Shown here one piece after another: positions 31,741 to 43,069 of a stretch of DNA of 64,000 bases (position 1 is the first letter of the stretch; every line of letters starts with the position of its first letter). Location: NCBI GenBank assembly GCA_033557465.1, contig CM066047.1:4340001-4404000 (forward strand), given 5' to 3'. A program made the translations under genes and the position numbers. This stretch comes from Ichthyophis bannanicus (Eukaryota; Chordata; Amphibia; Gymnophiona; Ichthyophiidae). The notes beneath the pieces are model-generated. The model had not been told where the DNA came from. It was given only the letters and a program-made list of their open reading frames with translations, and ran no database searches.

Positions 31741-32126
31741 TGTTGAGGGCTGAATTCAAATAAGCCACAAAGGGCCAAGCCTACACTACCCTTTTTTCCT
31801 CACAAGTCTCTCTTCAGCTCCCTATCCCTCACTACCAACATGGGAATTTTAGTTCTCCTGATTAGCATACCACTGATTGTGCTGTCAGCCCGATCCTGCT
31901 AACCTTCACATGATTGCTGCAGGCTACCCAACCCTACTGTATTTTTTTTTTTATTTTGCAATTAGCACACACCATTCCAGTGGAAGTTCAAGGCAAGTTA
32001 GATACAGGGACTGTAGGTATTTCCCTGGCCCCAGAGGACTCACAATCTCAGTTTACACTTAACCCTCCATTACCTTAAGTGACATAACCAAAGCCACATC
32101 ATTGGTAAAGGGATGAAAGAGGGAGG
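31741..32126 (-). repeat. possible LINE 3' fragment, otherwise unassigned
   Basis: A T run at 31945 precedes GTAGGTATTTCCCTGGCC then CCAGAGGACTCACAATCTCAG, which has the look of a LINE or SINE 3' end in reverse. No coding. The assignment is tentative. Confidence 0.35.
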
Positions 32127-34375
32127 TAAAGACTACTACTACTGAGCATTTGTATAGCATTACAAGACATACACAGTGCTGCACAGACATGAAAGACAGT
32201 CCCTGCTCATCCAAGCTTACAATCTAGTCAAGACAGACAACATAGTAGCTGTAGACATGGAATACAGCGAGGGGGAATGGTAAGGAAACACAAAAGAGAG
32301 CAGGTGAGTCAAGATCCAAAAGCAGCAGAAAAGAGGTGAGTTTTCAGTCTGGATTTGAGAAGGGCTAGAGAATGAGTCTGGAACGGCTATGGCTGGAGAA
32401 TTAAGAAAGAAAATTAGTGACAGAATCTGATGAACATAAATGGTGAGAGAAAGGAGGAGCATGGCTAAAGGGAAAAGTGATGAATAGTTAAATGAGGGGA
32501 AAGTAATCTTAGGAGTGCTGATTAGATGGAGAGGGAAAGAAGGGATGAGAGAGGAGGGGAATAAGCCTCGGGTGGTAGTTGAGAGAAGGATGAATTTGGA
32601 GAGGTAAACATGAGGTGAGATGTAGAAAATTAGTCTGAAAGTGATGAATCTGAGGTTAAGTCAGGCAGGGGGGGGGGGAGGGGGTAAGAGAGGAAGAGTG
32701 ATTAAGTTTAGAGAAAGGAGAGTTAAGTCTGGAGGAAGAAGGATATGAGGAGGAGGAGGATTAGACAAAGGGGAGGTAAGGCGAAAACAGAAGGGAGAGA
32801 GAGAGGGAAAAGAAGGAAAGCCAGGCAAGAAGAATGAGAGCACCCAGAAGGCAAAACAGGAGAGAGGTGTAAAGGGAGTTGACTCGCATACGACAACCAA
32901 TGCATGATAAGCTATAATCAAAAGTTTGAACTGTAAAGGAGACGCAATGGGAAGCCAATGGTGATGAGTCAGAAGAAGGGTAAGATGGTCAAACTGGGAT
33001 GCATGTGAGAAGATGCAGAACTGCTGTATTTTACACACATTGTAAACAACAGAGTTGGGATTAGGGAAAACCAAGATAAATTACATTACAGTAGTCTAAT
33101 CTAGATATTGCAAAAGAGAGAGAGAAGCAGAGTGGTCAAGGATGAAGAAAAAAAAGGGGTGAACTGCATGAATCTGATGAAGTGCAGAAAAGGAGCAACG
33201 AACAACTGAAGAGATGTGAGCCCAAAAGGAAAGTGACAAGTCCAAAGTAACACCCAAATAACACAGAGTCTACCAAGGGACTGGAACAACCAGGAAAAGG
33301 AGGAACCAGAGGAGGGGGGGGGGGAGGGCCTACTGAAAGTGATCCAAAGGGCAGCAGATTTAGCACGGTTCAGATAAAGAAAATCAGCTGAAAGCCATTG
33401 AGATACTGGGCAGACATTCAATGAGGACAGATCAGGAGAGATGGAAATTAGTATGATGAATGAGAAGAATATCATCTGCATAAAAGTGTGATGAATACAA
33501 TGTTGCAGGATAATGAGAAGTAAGAGAATCAGAAAAACATTGAGAAGCTTGAGGGCCAGCACTGAACCCAGAGGGACACTGCAGAGAAGAGGAAAAGGGG
33601 GGAGAGGAAGTGTCACCAGTTGTGACTGAAAAGGAGTGCTGAGAAAGAAAAGAGTAAAACCATGTTAAAACTGTGCCTCCAAGACCAAAATTGCTAAGCC
33701 AAGTGAGAAGAGTATAGTGATCCACCAGATCGAAAGCAGCAGAGAGGTCAAGAGAGACGACCACTGAGATGTTACTCTAATCATGGTGCCGATGAAGTTC
33801 ACTTATGAGGGGGAAAGCAGGATAGTCTTGGTACTGTGACCCAAACAGAAACCAGACTGATATGGGTGAAAGGCATGAACAGAGGCCAGATGTGTGGAAA
33901 GCTGTGAGAAAACAAGTTTTTCAAGTAATTATGATAGGAAAGGTAAAGTAGAGACAGGATGATAATTGGCAGGTATTTGAGTCTGCAGAGGGATTCTTGA
34001 GAATGGGCCAGACTGTAGCGTGTTTCCAAGAGCTGAAAAATGTGCCGAAGGATAAACTGTTATTTACTAATGACAGAATGAGAGGAAGAAAAGCCAGGGA
34101 AGGGACAGACAACCAAGATGATGGAACTGGATCGGCGACAGAGGTAGTCTTCCGGGAGGACTGTAATACTTGTCTCACTCATGGGACACATGTCTCTGCT
34201 CCAGAACTGATCAAAGAGACACAGGGATCGCCAGGCAATCCCAAGGAGTCCTCAGATGTATCAAGCGAGTATAAGGGAGCTAAAGGTGAAAGGCAGTCTG
34301 AGAAACCAGACCCGAGAGTTTGTACCTTATCATAGAAATAGCTAGCAAGGACAGAAGGCGAAGGCAAAGCACTTG
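32127..34375 (-). mobile_element. L2-type LINE with ACT-repeat tail (copy B1)
   Basis: The minus-strand 3' end is an ACT microsatellite followed by GAGCATTTGTATAGC and CAAGCTTACAATCTAGTCAAGAC, identical in pattern to copy B2 at 43934. RT remnants run from 33764 to 33101 and linker text to 34367. The 5' part is absent; a plus-strand L2 begins about 34386. Confidence 0.83.
33101..34367 (-). pseudogene. B1 reverse transcriptase remnant
   Basis: Readable blocks: SLDLSAAFDLVDHY (first catalytic Asp), QCPSGF where active copies have GVPQGS, and HFYADDILLIH with the catalytic YADD intact. C-terminal text lies in other frames (33616-33101). Upstream FYDKVQTL and PLILSLVNNSLSFGTF mark the region before RT. 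At least three frameshifts are needed to join the blocks, so no protein is expected. Confidence 0.82.
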
Positions 34376-34385
34376 GAATAGTTGT

Positions 34386-35621
34386 GGATAAAATAGAGGA
34401 TCATACACCGAAAAGAAAATAAGACAACGGGAACATACACTATGGTTCTCCAATGACCTACGAACATCACTCCACCACCTACGCAAACTTGAGAGATGGT
34501 GGCGCCGAATCCACTCCCCCGAGACACATGCTGCATACAACTCATACTTAATAACGCACTGTGAGAAGATAGTGCAGAGAAGGAAACTTTACCACACAGA
34601 TATATTAAAACGTTCCATCAATAAACCACATGCTCTGTTCAATATTGTTAAGTCTATAACGGGGGAACCGGTGTCAGCTCAACCATCAATGCCTCATCCA
34701 CAGGACTACTCAAACTATTTACAATCAAAGATGATTAAGACCAACACAAACATAAGAGTCAGCAACCTCTTTGTATCGCCTGAAGCACTCCAAGCATCAC
34801 CATTGTACAATTTCACCATGGTATCTAATAAAGAGGTTGAGGACATCATAGCCTCTATCAAACCCAGCACTGCACCCAACGACCCCTGCCCAGCAAGATG
34901 GATCAGGGAACTTCGACACGACCTAAGCCAAATCCTGAGCAAAATTCTGAACCAGTCCTTTTTAACTGGTTCGTTCCCGCAGAGCCTAAAACACACCTCA
35001 ATCAGGCCGCTACTGAAAAACAGCAGACTAGACCCATCCAAAGTGGAATCGTTTAGACCAATCTCAGGCATCCCCCTGCTTGCCAAGATCATCGAAAAAG
35101 CTGCTCAACAAATCCAGCATCATATCGATACTGAAGCACCTCTAGATCCTTCCCAACATGGCTTCAGAGAAGCACACGGAGTCGACACCGTCCTCACTAC
35201 CCTCTTCAACGACTTGGTCACAGGAATAAACAGCACCCAACAAGGATTCGTCCTCATCTTTCTGGACATCTCTGCTGCCTTTGATTCTGTGAACCATGAT
35301 ATACTCTTACAACGCCTACAAGAAAAGGGGATTCAAAGCACGGCACTAGAATGGTGCAAATCCTATCTATCCAATAGGTGGCAGCAAGTCAAGGTAGGCC
35401 ACACATCCTCAGAACCATTTCTGCAGACACAGGGGGTGCCTCAAGGTTCGGCCTTATCAGCACTGATGTTTAATGTCTACATGCAGCCGATATGTGACTT
35501 GATCTGATCCTTCAACGTACAATGCCTTGCTTATGCAGATGACATCCTCTTTTACATGCCGTTCACAATTGACCAACCAGTGCTCTCCCCAATAATAAGA
35601 TGCTTTGAAGCTGTAGCTGAC
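34386..35621 (+). mobile_element. L2-clade LINE, central fragment, plus strand
   Basis: Runs from the endonuclease-RT linker through the RT catalytic box and stops abruptly at 35621, where DIRS D3 begins. No 3' tail or 5' endonuclease. Its orientation is opposite to both neighbours. Confidence 0.85.
34415..35621 (+). pseudogene. L2 reverse transcriptase
   Basis: A nearly continuous frame: TLWFSNDLRTSLHHLRKLE, then FRPISGIPLLAKIIEK, LIFLDISAAFDSVNHDIL and GVPQGSALSALMFN. After one in-frame TGA at 35505-35507 it continues to YADDILFYMP and FEAVADW. The TGA is probably a CGA decay. All catalytic aspartates are present, so the truncation at 35621 rather than mutation is the main loss. The stretch from 34572 starts at GTG, not ATG. 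Confidence 0.9.
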
Positions 35622-37210
35622 TGGAAGGTTCGACGTCCAAAGGCGTCAAGAGTCCTACACTCACATCCTGGAGGATTAGATGCATGCCTTTTTGCACGCT
35701 TGATCCTTCTCATAGCTGATTTCACCACCATGGAATGGTGTGGTAGCTGAGTCTTCTGAAACCTTGGACAAGGAGGAACTCGATACATGGTGTCGAGTCT
35801 TAGAGTGAGGAGATGTGGTTAGAGGTGTTTCCCACATCCTTAACATGAGATCATGCAAGATCTCATGAATAGGTAAGGTAGCTGCCTCCTTGGGAGCTTT
35901 AGGATATTGTAGGATTTCTAATTCCTTTGCCCTAGGCTCTTTTTCAGGAGCCACTGTGATGGAAAGACCTTGAGCCACATCTCGGATAAAAGCCTGAAAG
36001 GACATATCTTCTGGTGGAGACATCCTATGCTGAGGAGAAGAATCATCCTCAGGAAGAAGTACTCTGGTATCAGCAGAGCTTTCAGAGTCTTCAGACTCAT
36101 CCGAGGATTCAAAGTATCTCCGATCCGGGTGATTGTGCAAAGCACGGTACCAGTACCGATCGAAGTTGGCATCGGAGGGGTCCGGTACCGACTTGCTGAT
36201 ACCGGATGGATAAGCATGACTCAGTCCCGGTAGAATACCTGCCGATGTCGATGCAGTCGGTACCGGTACCGGAGTCAGCGCCGGTACCGATTGAATTGTC
36301 TGAAACAGTTTCAGGGGCATCGAGACCGTGAGAAGAGCTGCCAGACTGTGTTCAATAGCTAAGAATCTCTGGTCTATCGACGCTGACAATGCTTGGGTAT
36401 CGGTACTGGATGAAGCAGCCGGTACCCCAGAGCATGGCACCAGTAGTTCTGCCAAGGTTGAGGCCTCGAGAACATCCTGGAGCCCCGTTAGTGCTTTGGA
36501 AGCCGAAGCCTCCCGCCGGGGCAATTTTGCCGGTGAAAGTCCTTCAAGGGCAATGCCAGAGGAATCTCAATGCTTAGAGGGAGATCTACCCTTTGAGGAC
36601 CGGCTAGATTTATGTTTAGTTACATGAGATCCATGGGAGGAAGACGAAGCCCTGGAAGACATCGATGCCACAGAGGCTGCAGAGAGAAAAAGGGTGCTAG
36701 GTTTAGCAGGTTGGTTCTGCCGGCCCCTTTTCGACGACATCCCACAGGCAACACACTCTGAAATAGAGTGGCCAGGACCTAAACATTTGAGGCACCACTC
36801 ATGGGTGTCGGTGACGGAGATGGTACCGCCACACTTGGAACACTTTTTAAAACCTGAAGCAGGTTTTTCCATTTTAAAGGAAAAAGTTGGGCCTAGTGCC
36901 CAAAATGGCACGTGGCACCTGAGGAGAAAAAAACTGGAAGAGACTCCAGAAAAAAGGGGGTTTTTTTGGAAAAAAAAAAGAACCACCGGTGGTACCGGTG
37001 TAGTGTCGAAGGAAGGCAGATGTGACCACAAAAAAGAATAGAAGGGAATTTTTTCTGCGAAGAACTGGAGAGGGACAGTTGGGAAAGGTAGCATGCAGGC
37101 GCTGTGGGATGCTCCCAAAAGCTTTCCTATTGGACGCTGGGGAGCATTCCCGCAAAGGCTCCGTCGGTACCCATATGTGAAGACTACATTTCTGCTTGTT
37201 CCTGGAGATA
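35622..37210 (-). mobile_element. DIRS-like element D3, 5' part only
   Basis: Minus strand. The 5' terminus (37085-37210) shares CTCCGTCGGTACCCATATGTG and the exact end CCTGGAGATA with D1. A leader and most of gag follow. It breaks off in gag at 35622, at the residues matching D1 GRKIFQ. RT, YR, internal complementary region and other terminus are missing. Sequence and spacing show a subfamily related to, but distinct from, D1. Confidence 0.88.
35624..36872 (-). pseudogene. D3 gag-like ORF1, truncated
   Basis: ATG 36872. The zinc-binding N-terminus CSKC ... CLKCLGPGHSISECVAC parallels D1 closely. An in-frame TGA ends the first open part at 36567; the frame continues to 35676. After a frameshift it goes on in 35788-35624 (MYRVPPCPRFQKTQLPHHS matches D1 MYRVPPSPGFQKTQLPHHS). 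The product would be an RNA-packaging protein; here it is broken and cut short. Confidence 0.86.
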
Positions 37211-37607
37211 AACTGTTCCATAAAAAATTTGTAAGGAAGACTTAGTGCAATTGGGAAGTGACAAGAAAAAGGATAAGGGTTTTGGTACTTTTTAATATAA
37301 ACTATTTTATCTTTCAGTTGTTTATATAGATTATTGAAAACCTCTCACATTTAAATATGATTGGCGGTATATCAAGTCAAGAAATGATATGAAAATCTAG
37401 CCCTGAAGTCAAAATGCTATTGCACTACAATCACTGTTACCAAGCAGAACCAACTTCTTTACTTTTGCAATAGGTCCTGTGATCCACTATGATTTAAATC
37501 CAACAGTAGTTTCCCCTCGTTAGTTCCATGACCAGCTGGAGAATTAAGCAGTTATTTATGGCATCCAGGATTATCGCCCTAGCATGTCTTGACTGAAATT
37601 TAACAAA
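37211..37607. other. unassigned stretch
   Basis: AT-rich DNA between D3 and the CR1 tail, no repeat or ORF support. Confidence 0.3.
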
Positions 37608-37765
37608 TCATAAGAACATAAGATATGCCATACTGGGTCAGACCAAGGTCCATCAAGCCCAGTATCCTGTTTCCAACAGTGGCCAATCTAGGTCATACGT
37701 ACCTAGCAGTTTCCCCAAAAGACACAGGTACCAAAATGCTTGTATTGAGTCAAGCATTGATATCC

Positions 37766-38044
37766 TGGGAGTGGTTGGGGCAAGGTACTTCAGACCGGAA
37801 GGTCGGGGGTTCAAATCCCACTAAAGGACAGCAACCTTGGGCCGGAAGGACTGGGGTTTCTAGTCCCACAGGTGCTCCTTGTGGTCTTGGGCAAGCCACT
37901 TAACCCTCCATAGCCCATGTTCCCTGTAAAATAGTTATCTCCAAGTTATAATGCCCCGTTCAATGTAATTTCAGTTTGTTCAATGTAAACCACACTGATG
38001 CAGAATAGCGCGGTATATAAGAGAATGTAAATAAATAAATAAAT
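37766..38044 (+). repeat. tRNA-headed SINE with L2-like tail, 5'-truncated (copy 6)
   Basis: Begins at AGTGGTTGGGGC, so the A box is lost. B box GGTTCAAATCC is at 37808-37818, followed by the same body and GCGGTATATAAGAGAATG tail as copy 1. Target duplication ATCCTGGG flanks it. Confidence 0.9.
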
Positions 38045-38116
38045 CCTGGGTCCCTTCTTAATAATGGTTTATGGACCTTTCCTCCAGGAACTTGTCCAAA
38101 CCTTTTTTAAACCCAG

Positions 38117-39593
38117 CTACAAATTCCAGAGTTTGATTACACGTTGAGTGAAAAAATATTTTCTTTTATTAGTCTTAAATAGTTTACCCTGTAGCTTCAT
38201 TGCATGTGCCCTAGTCTTTCTATATTCTGATAACGTAAATAATCGATCTACGTTTACCCGTTCCACTCTGTTCATTAATTTATAGACTTCTATCATATCT
38301 CCCCTCAGCCGTCTCTTTTGCAGGTTAAAGAGCCCTAACCTTTTTAGCCTTTCTTCATAGGAGTATCCTTCCATCCCCTTTACCATTTTGGTGGCTCTTC
38401 TCTGAACCTTTTCTAATAACGCTATATCCTTTTTAAGATACGGCGACCAGAATTGCACACAATATTCAAGGTGCGGTCTCACCATGGAACGATATAGAGG
38501 CATTATAACATCCTTTGTTTTATTTTCCATTCCTTTCCTTATGATACCTAGCATTCTATTTGCTCTCTTGGTCACCGCTGCACACTGGGCCGAGGATTTT
38601 AACATGTTATCCGCAATGACGTCTAAATCTTTTTCCTCGGTGGTGGTTCCTAATGTGGAACCTTGCATCATGTAACCATAGTTTGAGTTGTTCTTTCCTA
38701 GGTGCATAACTTTGCACTTGTCCACATTAAATTTCATCTGCCATTTTGATGCCCAGTCTTCTAATTTATCAAGATCCTCTTGCAATTTTCCACAATCCTC
38801 TTGGGTTTTAACAACTTTAAATAGTTGTGTCATCTGCAAATTTGATAACCTCACTCGTTATTCCCTTTTCCAGGTCATTTATGAATATGTCAAAAAGCAG
38901 CAGACCCAGCACAGATCCCTGGGGTACACCACTATTCACCTTTCTCCATTGGGAAAATTGGCCATTTAGCCCTAACTTCTGCTTTCTATCTTTTAACCAG
39001 TTCCTGATCCACAATAGTACACTGACTCCTATCCCATGACTCTTTAGTTTTGCCAAAAGTCTCTGAGGGACCTTGTCAAAGGCTTTCTGAAAGTCTAAAT
39101 ACACTATATCAACCGACTCACCTTTGTCTACCTGTTTATTCACACCTTCAAAAAAACATAACAGATTAGTAAGACAAGATCTTCCTTGTCTAAAGTCATG
39201 TTGGCTGTCTCCCATTAAGCCATGACTACCTACATGTTCAGCAATTTTGTTCTTTATGATGGTTTCTACCATTTTTCCCGGTACTGACATCAGGCTCACC
39301 GGTCTGTAGTTTCCCGGATCAACCCTGGAACCCTTTTTAAAAATTGGCGTTACGTTCACCATCCTCCAATCTTCAGGTATTACAGATGATTTTAATGATA
39401 GTTCACAGATTACTAATTGCAGTTCTGCAATTTCATATTTCAGCTCTTTCAACACCCTTGGATGTATATTATCCGGCCCAGGTGATTTGCTACTCTTCAG
39501 TTTATCTAATAGTTGTAATACATCTTCCCGATGTATCGATATTTCCTTCAATTCTTCCGCACCTTTAAATACCACTTCAGTCATGGGTAACAT
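38117..39593 (-). pseudogene. CR1 family 1 reverse transcriptase, one frameshift
   Basis: Two long frames: 39593-38817 (258 codons) with LKSSKSPGPDNIHPRVL, LDFQKAFDKVPQ, GVPQGSVLG and catalytic FADDTTI; and 38854-38117 (245 codons) with DKCKVMHLGKNN, MPLYRSMVRPHLEYCVQFWSP and the C-terminus. They overlap just after FADD, where a 2-base loss (FADDTKLFK has become FADDT-TI-stop) shifts the frame. Otherwise nearly intact, so this is the reference copy for the decayed relatives at 216 and 26241. Confidence 0.92.
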
Positions 39594-39892
39594 CCCTACA
39601 TCTTCCTCAGCAAAGAATTCATTCAGTCTCTCTATCGCCTTGTCGCCTCTTAGTGAACCTTTAACCCCTCTATCATCTGAGGTATTTGAAATTTTCCATG
39701 GTTGTTGGTTGCCGATTTTATTAGTCTTCCTGATCTGTTAGCATTCTAATTTGTTTCCTCATCTTGGCCAGCTGAGTGGTATCTTCTTCCACTATTGTAC
39801 TCTTCCTTGTTATCACTACAATTTCCATCCATATGTTCCAGATTGTTTTCTACATAAATTTAGTCCTGCTCAATTCTATGCCACTTTTGAAT

Positions 39893-40073
39893 TTTCTTTT
39901 TTTAAATGCCGTTAAGTCAATGGAGACTCCTGGCAACCTATGAGCTCTGGGGTTTTCTTCTAAGGTAATAGAGGGTAAAGTGACTTGCCCAAGGTCACAA
40001 GGAGTGCCAGTGGAAATCAAACGCAGATCTCTTGGGTACTAGGCTGTTGCTCTAACCACTAGGCTACTCCTCC
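39893..40073 (-). repeat. tRNA-headed SINE, second tail type (copy 7)
   Basis: Minus-strand copy with A box TAGCCTAGTGG at its right end, a mutated B box and the tail beginning AATGCCGTTAAGTCAATGG on the plus strand. It corresponds to copies 2 and 5. Confidence 0.82.
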
Positions 40074-40089
40074 ACTACGTCTTTAAATT

Positions 40090-41145
40090 AGTTAATAGAA
40101 ACATGATGGCAGAAAAAGACCACATGGTCTATCTAGTCTGCCCTTCCATATTAACTACAATAGTCCCCTTGTTATCTTTAGAAAGCCTCTGTGTTTGTCC
40201 CATGCTTTTTTGAATTCAGATACTCTCCTCATCTCTGCCACCTCTACTGGAAGATTATTCCACCGATCCACCACTCTTTCCATAAAGAAATATTTCCGCA
40301 TATTACTCCTGAGTCTGTCCCCATTCACCCTCAACCTTTGTCTCTGTGTAGCAGTGCTGGCTTTCAATTGAAAGAGGCTCTCCACCTGTGCATTTATGTC
40401 ATGGAGGTATTTCAACATCTCTATCATATCTCCTCTAGCCCACCTTTCCTCTGAAGTATACAATATTAAGATCTTTAGGTCTGTCCCCATATGCTTTATA
40501 ATGAAGACCGCTAACCATTTAGTAGCTACCCTCTGCGCCAACTCCAACCTGCTTACATCCTTCTGAAGGCGTGGTCTCCAGAACTGCACACAATACTCCA
40601 AATGAGATCACACTAGAGCCTTATACAGAGGCACTATCACCTTTTTGTTGCTGGCCATTTCTCTCCCTATGCACCCAAGCATCCTTCTGGCTTCTGCCGG
40701 TAGCCTTTTCTACCTGTTTAGCTACATTAACATCATCAGATACAATAATGCCCAGATCTCGCTCTTTTGTGGACAGAAGTACTTCACCCTCTTACACTGT
40801 ACCGCTCCCTTGGATTTTTGCAGCCCAAATTCATAACCCTGCATTTTTTAGCATTAAATCTCAGTTGCCAAATTCTAAACTATTCTTCAAACTTAGCTAG
40901 ATCCATCCTCATGTTATCTGTAGACTCCTTTCTGGACACCTACTCTATTGCAGATTTTGGTATCATTCATAAACAGACAAACCTTACCCAACAGCCCTTC
41001 CGCAATATCACTAACAAAGATGTTAAAAAGAATCAGACCAAGGACAGATCCCTGTGGCACACCACTGGTAACCACCTCCTCCTCAGAGTGAGCTCCATTT
41101 ACCTGTACCTTTTGCCACCTCCTACTCAACCAATTTCTAACCCAC
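40090..41145 (-). mobile_element. CR1 family 2 LINE, 3' part
   Basis: Minus strand. Its 3' end, ATAGAAACATGATGGCAGAAAAAGACC, is also at 55552. C-terminal RT pieces (40601-40155, 41279-40914) include GVPQGSVLGLILFNIFVSD. The catalytic box is changed to FMNDTKI, so the two aspartates are reduced to one. It ends abruptly about 41145. Confidence 0.87.
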
Positions 41146-41393
41146 AGGCTGATGCAGAAAACTGGTGCTAGACGCATGCTGAAGACGACTCTAATGTGGC
41201 CTGACAACGCATATTTTTTTAATGCTGGATGCAGCAAAGGATAGGGCATGCAAATGACCCCTGCATTGACCATGCACATGCAAATGAGCCATCACAGCAT
41301 TAAACAGGGACAGCAAGCCAAACACATGCGCACAAGAAGTCTGCACGTTTGGCTTGCTCTCCAGGTACCACGTGGCTAATTTGCATAGCAGCT
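41146..41393. other. unassigned stretch
   Basis: Contains GGGCATGCAAATGACCCC and CACATGCAAATGAGCC, two octamer-like ATGCAAAT sites (41246-41283). Possibly the outer edge of the neighbouring foldback element. Confidence 0.3.
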
Positions 41394-42148
41394 CCGACAG
41401 TATTTTGATGGCATCGGGGATGATCGCAGCATCGGGAAAAGCCCCCAATGCCAACAAAATACTGTCGGGACCATGCCTGACAATAAAACAATCCCTGGTG
41501 GTCCAGTGGCCCCGGATCCCACCTTTGACAGTATTTTGATGGCATCGGGAAAGGCCCCCAATGCTATTAAAATACTGTTGGGGGCCATGCCCAACAATAA
41601 AATGATCCCTGATGGTATAGAGGCTCCTTCCCCCCCCCCCTTAAATAAAAAAAAAGAACCTGGTGGGCTAGTGTCCCCTTTCCCCCCACCCACCAATTAA
41701 AAAACCCCCAAACAAACCTGGTCGTCTAGCGGCCCCTACCTGGTGGCCCAAATTCACCTTATGTGGGAGCGCTGCCTACACGCTCCTGCTCTGTGTCAGC
41801 CATCTTGCAAAATGGTGGTGTCTGGCCATATGGCAGTCTGATCTCACCCGGTGCATCTCAGATACCACCACCATTTTGCAGGGACAGATAGCACCACCAT
41901 TTTGCAAGATGGCAGTGCTCCCATTTAAGGTGACTTTGGGGGCCACTAGACCACCAGGTTCTTTTTTAATTGAATGGGAAGGGGTGGAGGAAAGGGGCCA
42001 CTAGACCTCCAGGGATTCTTTTATTGTCAGGCATGGCCCCCGACAGTATTTTCATGGCTTCAGGGGCTTTCCCCGATGCCTGATCTGAGGAGATTATCTA
42101 GGCATCAGAAAAAGCACCCAGTGCCATGAAAATACTGTCAGGGGCATG
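41394..42148. mobile_element. foldback element with long inverted arms
   Basis: The left arm (about 41525-41815) contains, in order, GACAGTATTTTGATGGC, GGGGCCATGCCCAACAATAAAA, AAGAACCTGGTGG and GCCATCTTGCAAAATGGTGG. The right arm (about 41860-42090) contains their complements in reverse order: CCACCATTTTGCAAGATGG, CCACCAGGTTC, TTTTATTGTCAGGCATGGCCCC and GACAGTATTTTCATGGC. Both ends add a second small hairpin of the same GACAGTATTTT motif. No coding. It resembles a foldback-type non-autonomous DNA transposon; the family is unknown. Confidence 0.72.
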
Positions 42149-42336
42149 CATTAGAGGTTTATCTTTCTTTCCACACTTTTTATACCGCCCTTTGTGACAT
42201 CAGAGCGGTTTACAATATAAAATAAATATTCAAACAGAGGCCTGCAGCTGGAAAAGGAAAAGAATACATCAATTGACAGCATAATCAGACATTAACCGAA
42301 ACAGAAAATAGTAAAGCAGCAGAGGAGGGTTACAGT

Positions 42337-42704
42337 TACTGTTCCCTCTAAGCTGTGCGCGTGTGCACGCGCACACACACCTTGCCGAGCGAGCGCACAT
42401 ACTTTACAACAGAGCGCACAAAAATTACGGCTGATTCTGATAGAAAACACAGACGTCTTAAAATTTAAAAGTTATGATTGTAATTACTAGAAATTTTCCG
42501 CTTCATTTAGTAATCGTCTATTTTCATTTAATTTGATTAAAATCAATGTGGTGTACATAATGTATTCTGACGTGTAGTCAAATTTTAAAGTATATAACTC
42601 CGAGTGTCGTTATGTGGCGCACAAAAATTTAACCTTCTTTCAAAAGCTGCACACAGCTGATATTTTATGCGCACACAGCCTACAGAAAATTAGAGGGAAC
42701 ATTG
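42337..42704. mobile_element. hAT-type MITE E1
   Basis: Ends TACTGTTCCCTCTAA and TTAGAGGGAACATTG are inverted repeats. It is flanked by 8-base copies GTTACAGT (42329-42336) and GTTACAGG (42705-42712). Inside are GCGCGTGTGCACGCGCAC near the left and TATGCGCACACAGCC near the right. No ORF. Eight-base duplications and end sequence suggest a hAT-mobilised, non-autonomous element. Confidence 0.85.
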
Positions 42705-42712
42705 GTTACAGG

Positions 42713-43061
42713 CACTGTTCCCTCTAAGCTGTGCGCGTGTGCGCGCGCACACACCTCGCTGAGTGAGCGCACATACTTTACAACAGAGCGCACAAAAATT
42801 ACGGTTCTGATTCTGATAGAAAACAACACTGACGTTCTTAAAATTGAAAAGTTGTTGTGTATTTATGCTTTTCACAAGTTCTACAATATTTTCTAGTGCT
42901 ATCAATGTGGTGTACACACTGTATTCTGACGTGTAGTCAAATTTTAAAGTATATAACTCCGAGTGTCATTATGTGGCGCACAAAAATTTAACCTTCCTTC
43001 AAAAGCTGCACAGCTGATATTTTATGCGCACACAGCCTACAGAAAATTAGAGGGAACATTG
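42713..43061. mobile_element. hAT-type MITE E2, tandem to E1
   Basis: Begins CACTGTTCCCTCTAA immediately after the 8-base duplication that ends E1, and ends TTAGAGGGAACATTG followed by a third GTTACAGG (43062-43069). The outer parts are nearly identical to E1. The middle (about 42850-42902) is a different sequence from the E1 middle (about 42470-42541). Confidence 0.87.
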
Positions 43062-43069
43062 GTTACAGG

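Larger units (their letters stand above)
37608..39745 (-). mobile_element. CR1 family 1 LINE, best copy
   Basis: Minus strand with its 3' terminus at CATAAGAACATAAGATATGCC. 3' UTR 37608-37765 and 38045-38116, then RT 39593-38117. A SINE (37766-38044) sits in the UTR with a duplication of ATCCTGGG on both sides, proving insertion after CR1. It is 5'-truncated before the endonuclease. Confidence 0.92.

Noticed and set aside
34715..35092. 125-codon antisense frame in the plus-strand L2
   Set aside because: Shadow of the real RT frame on the other strand.
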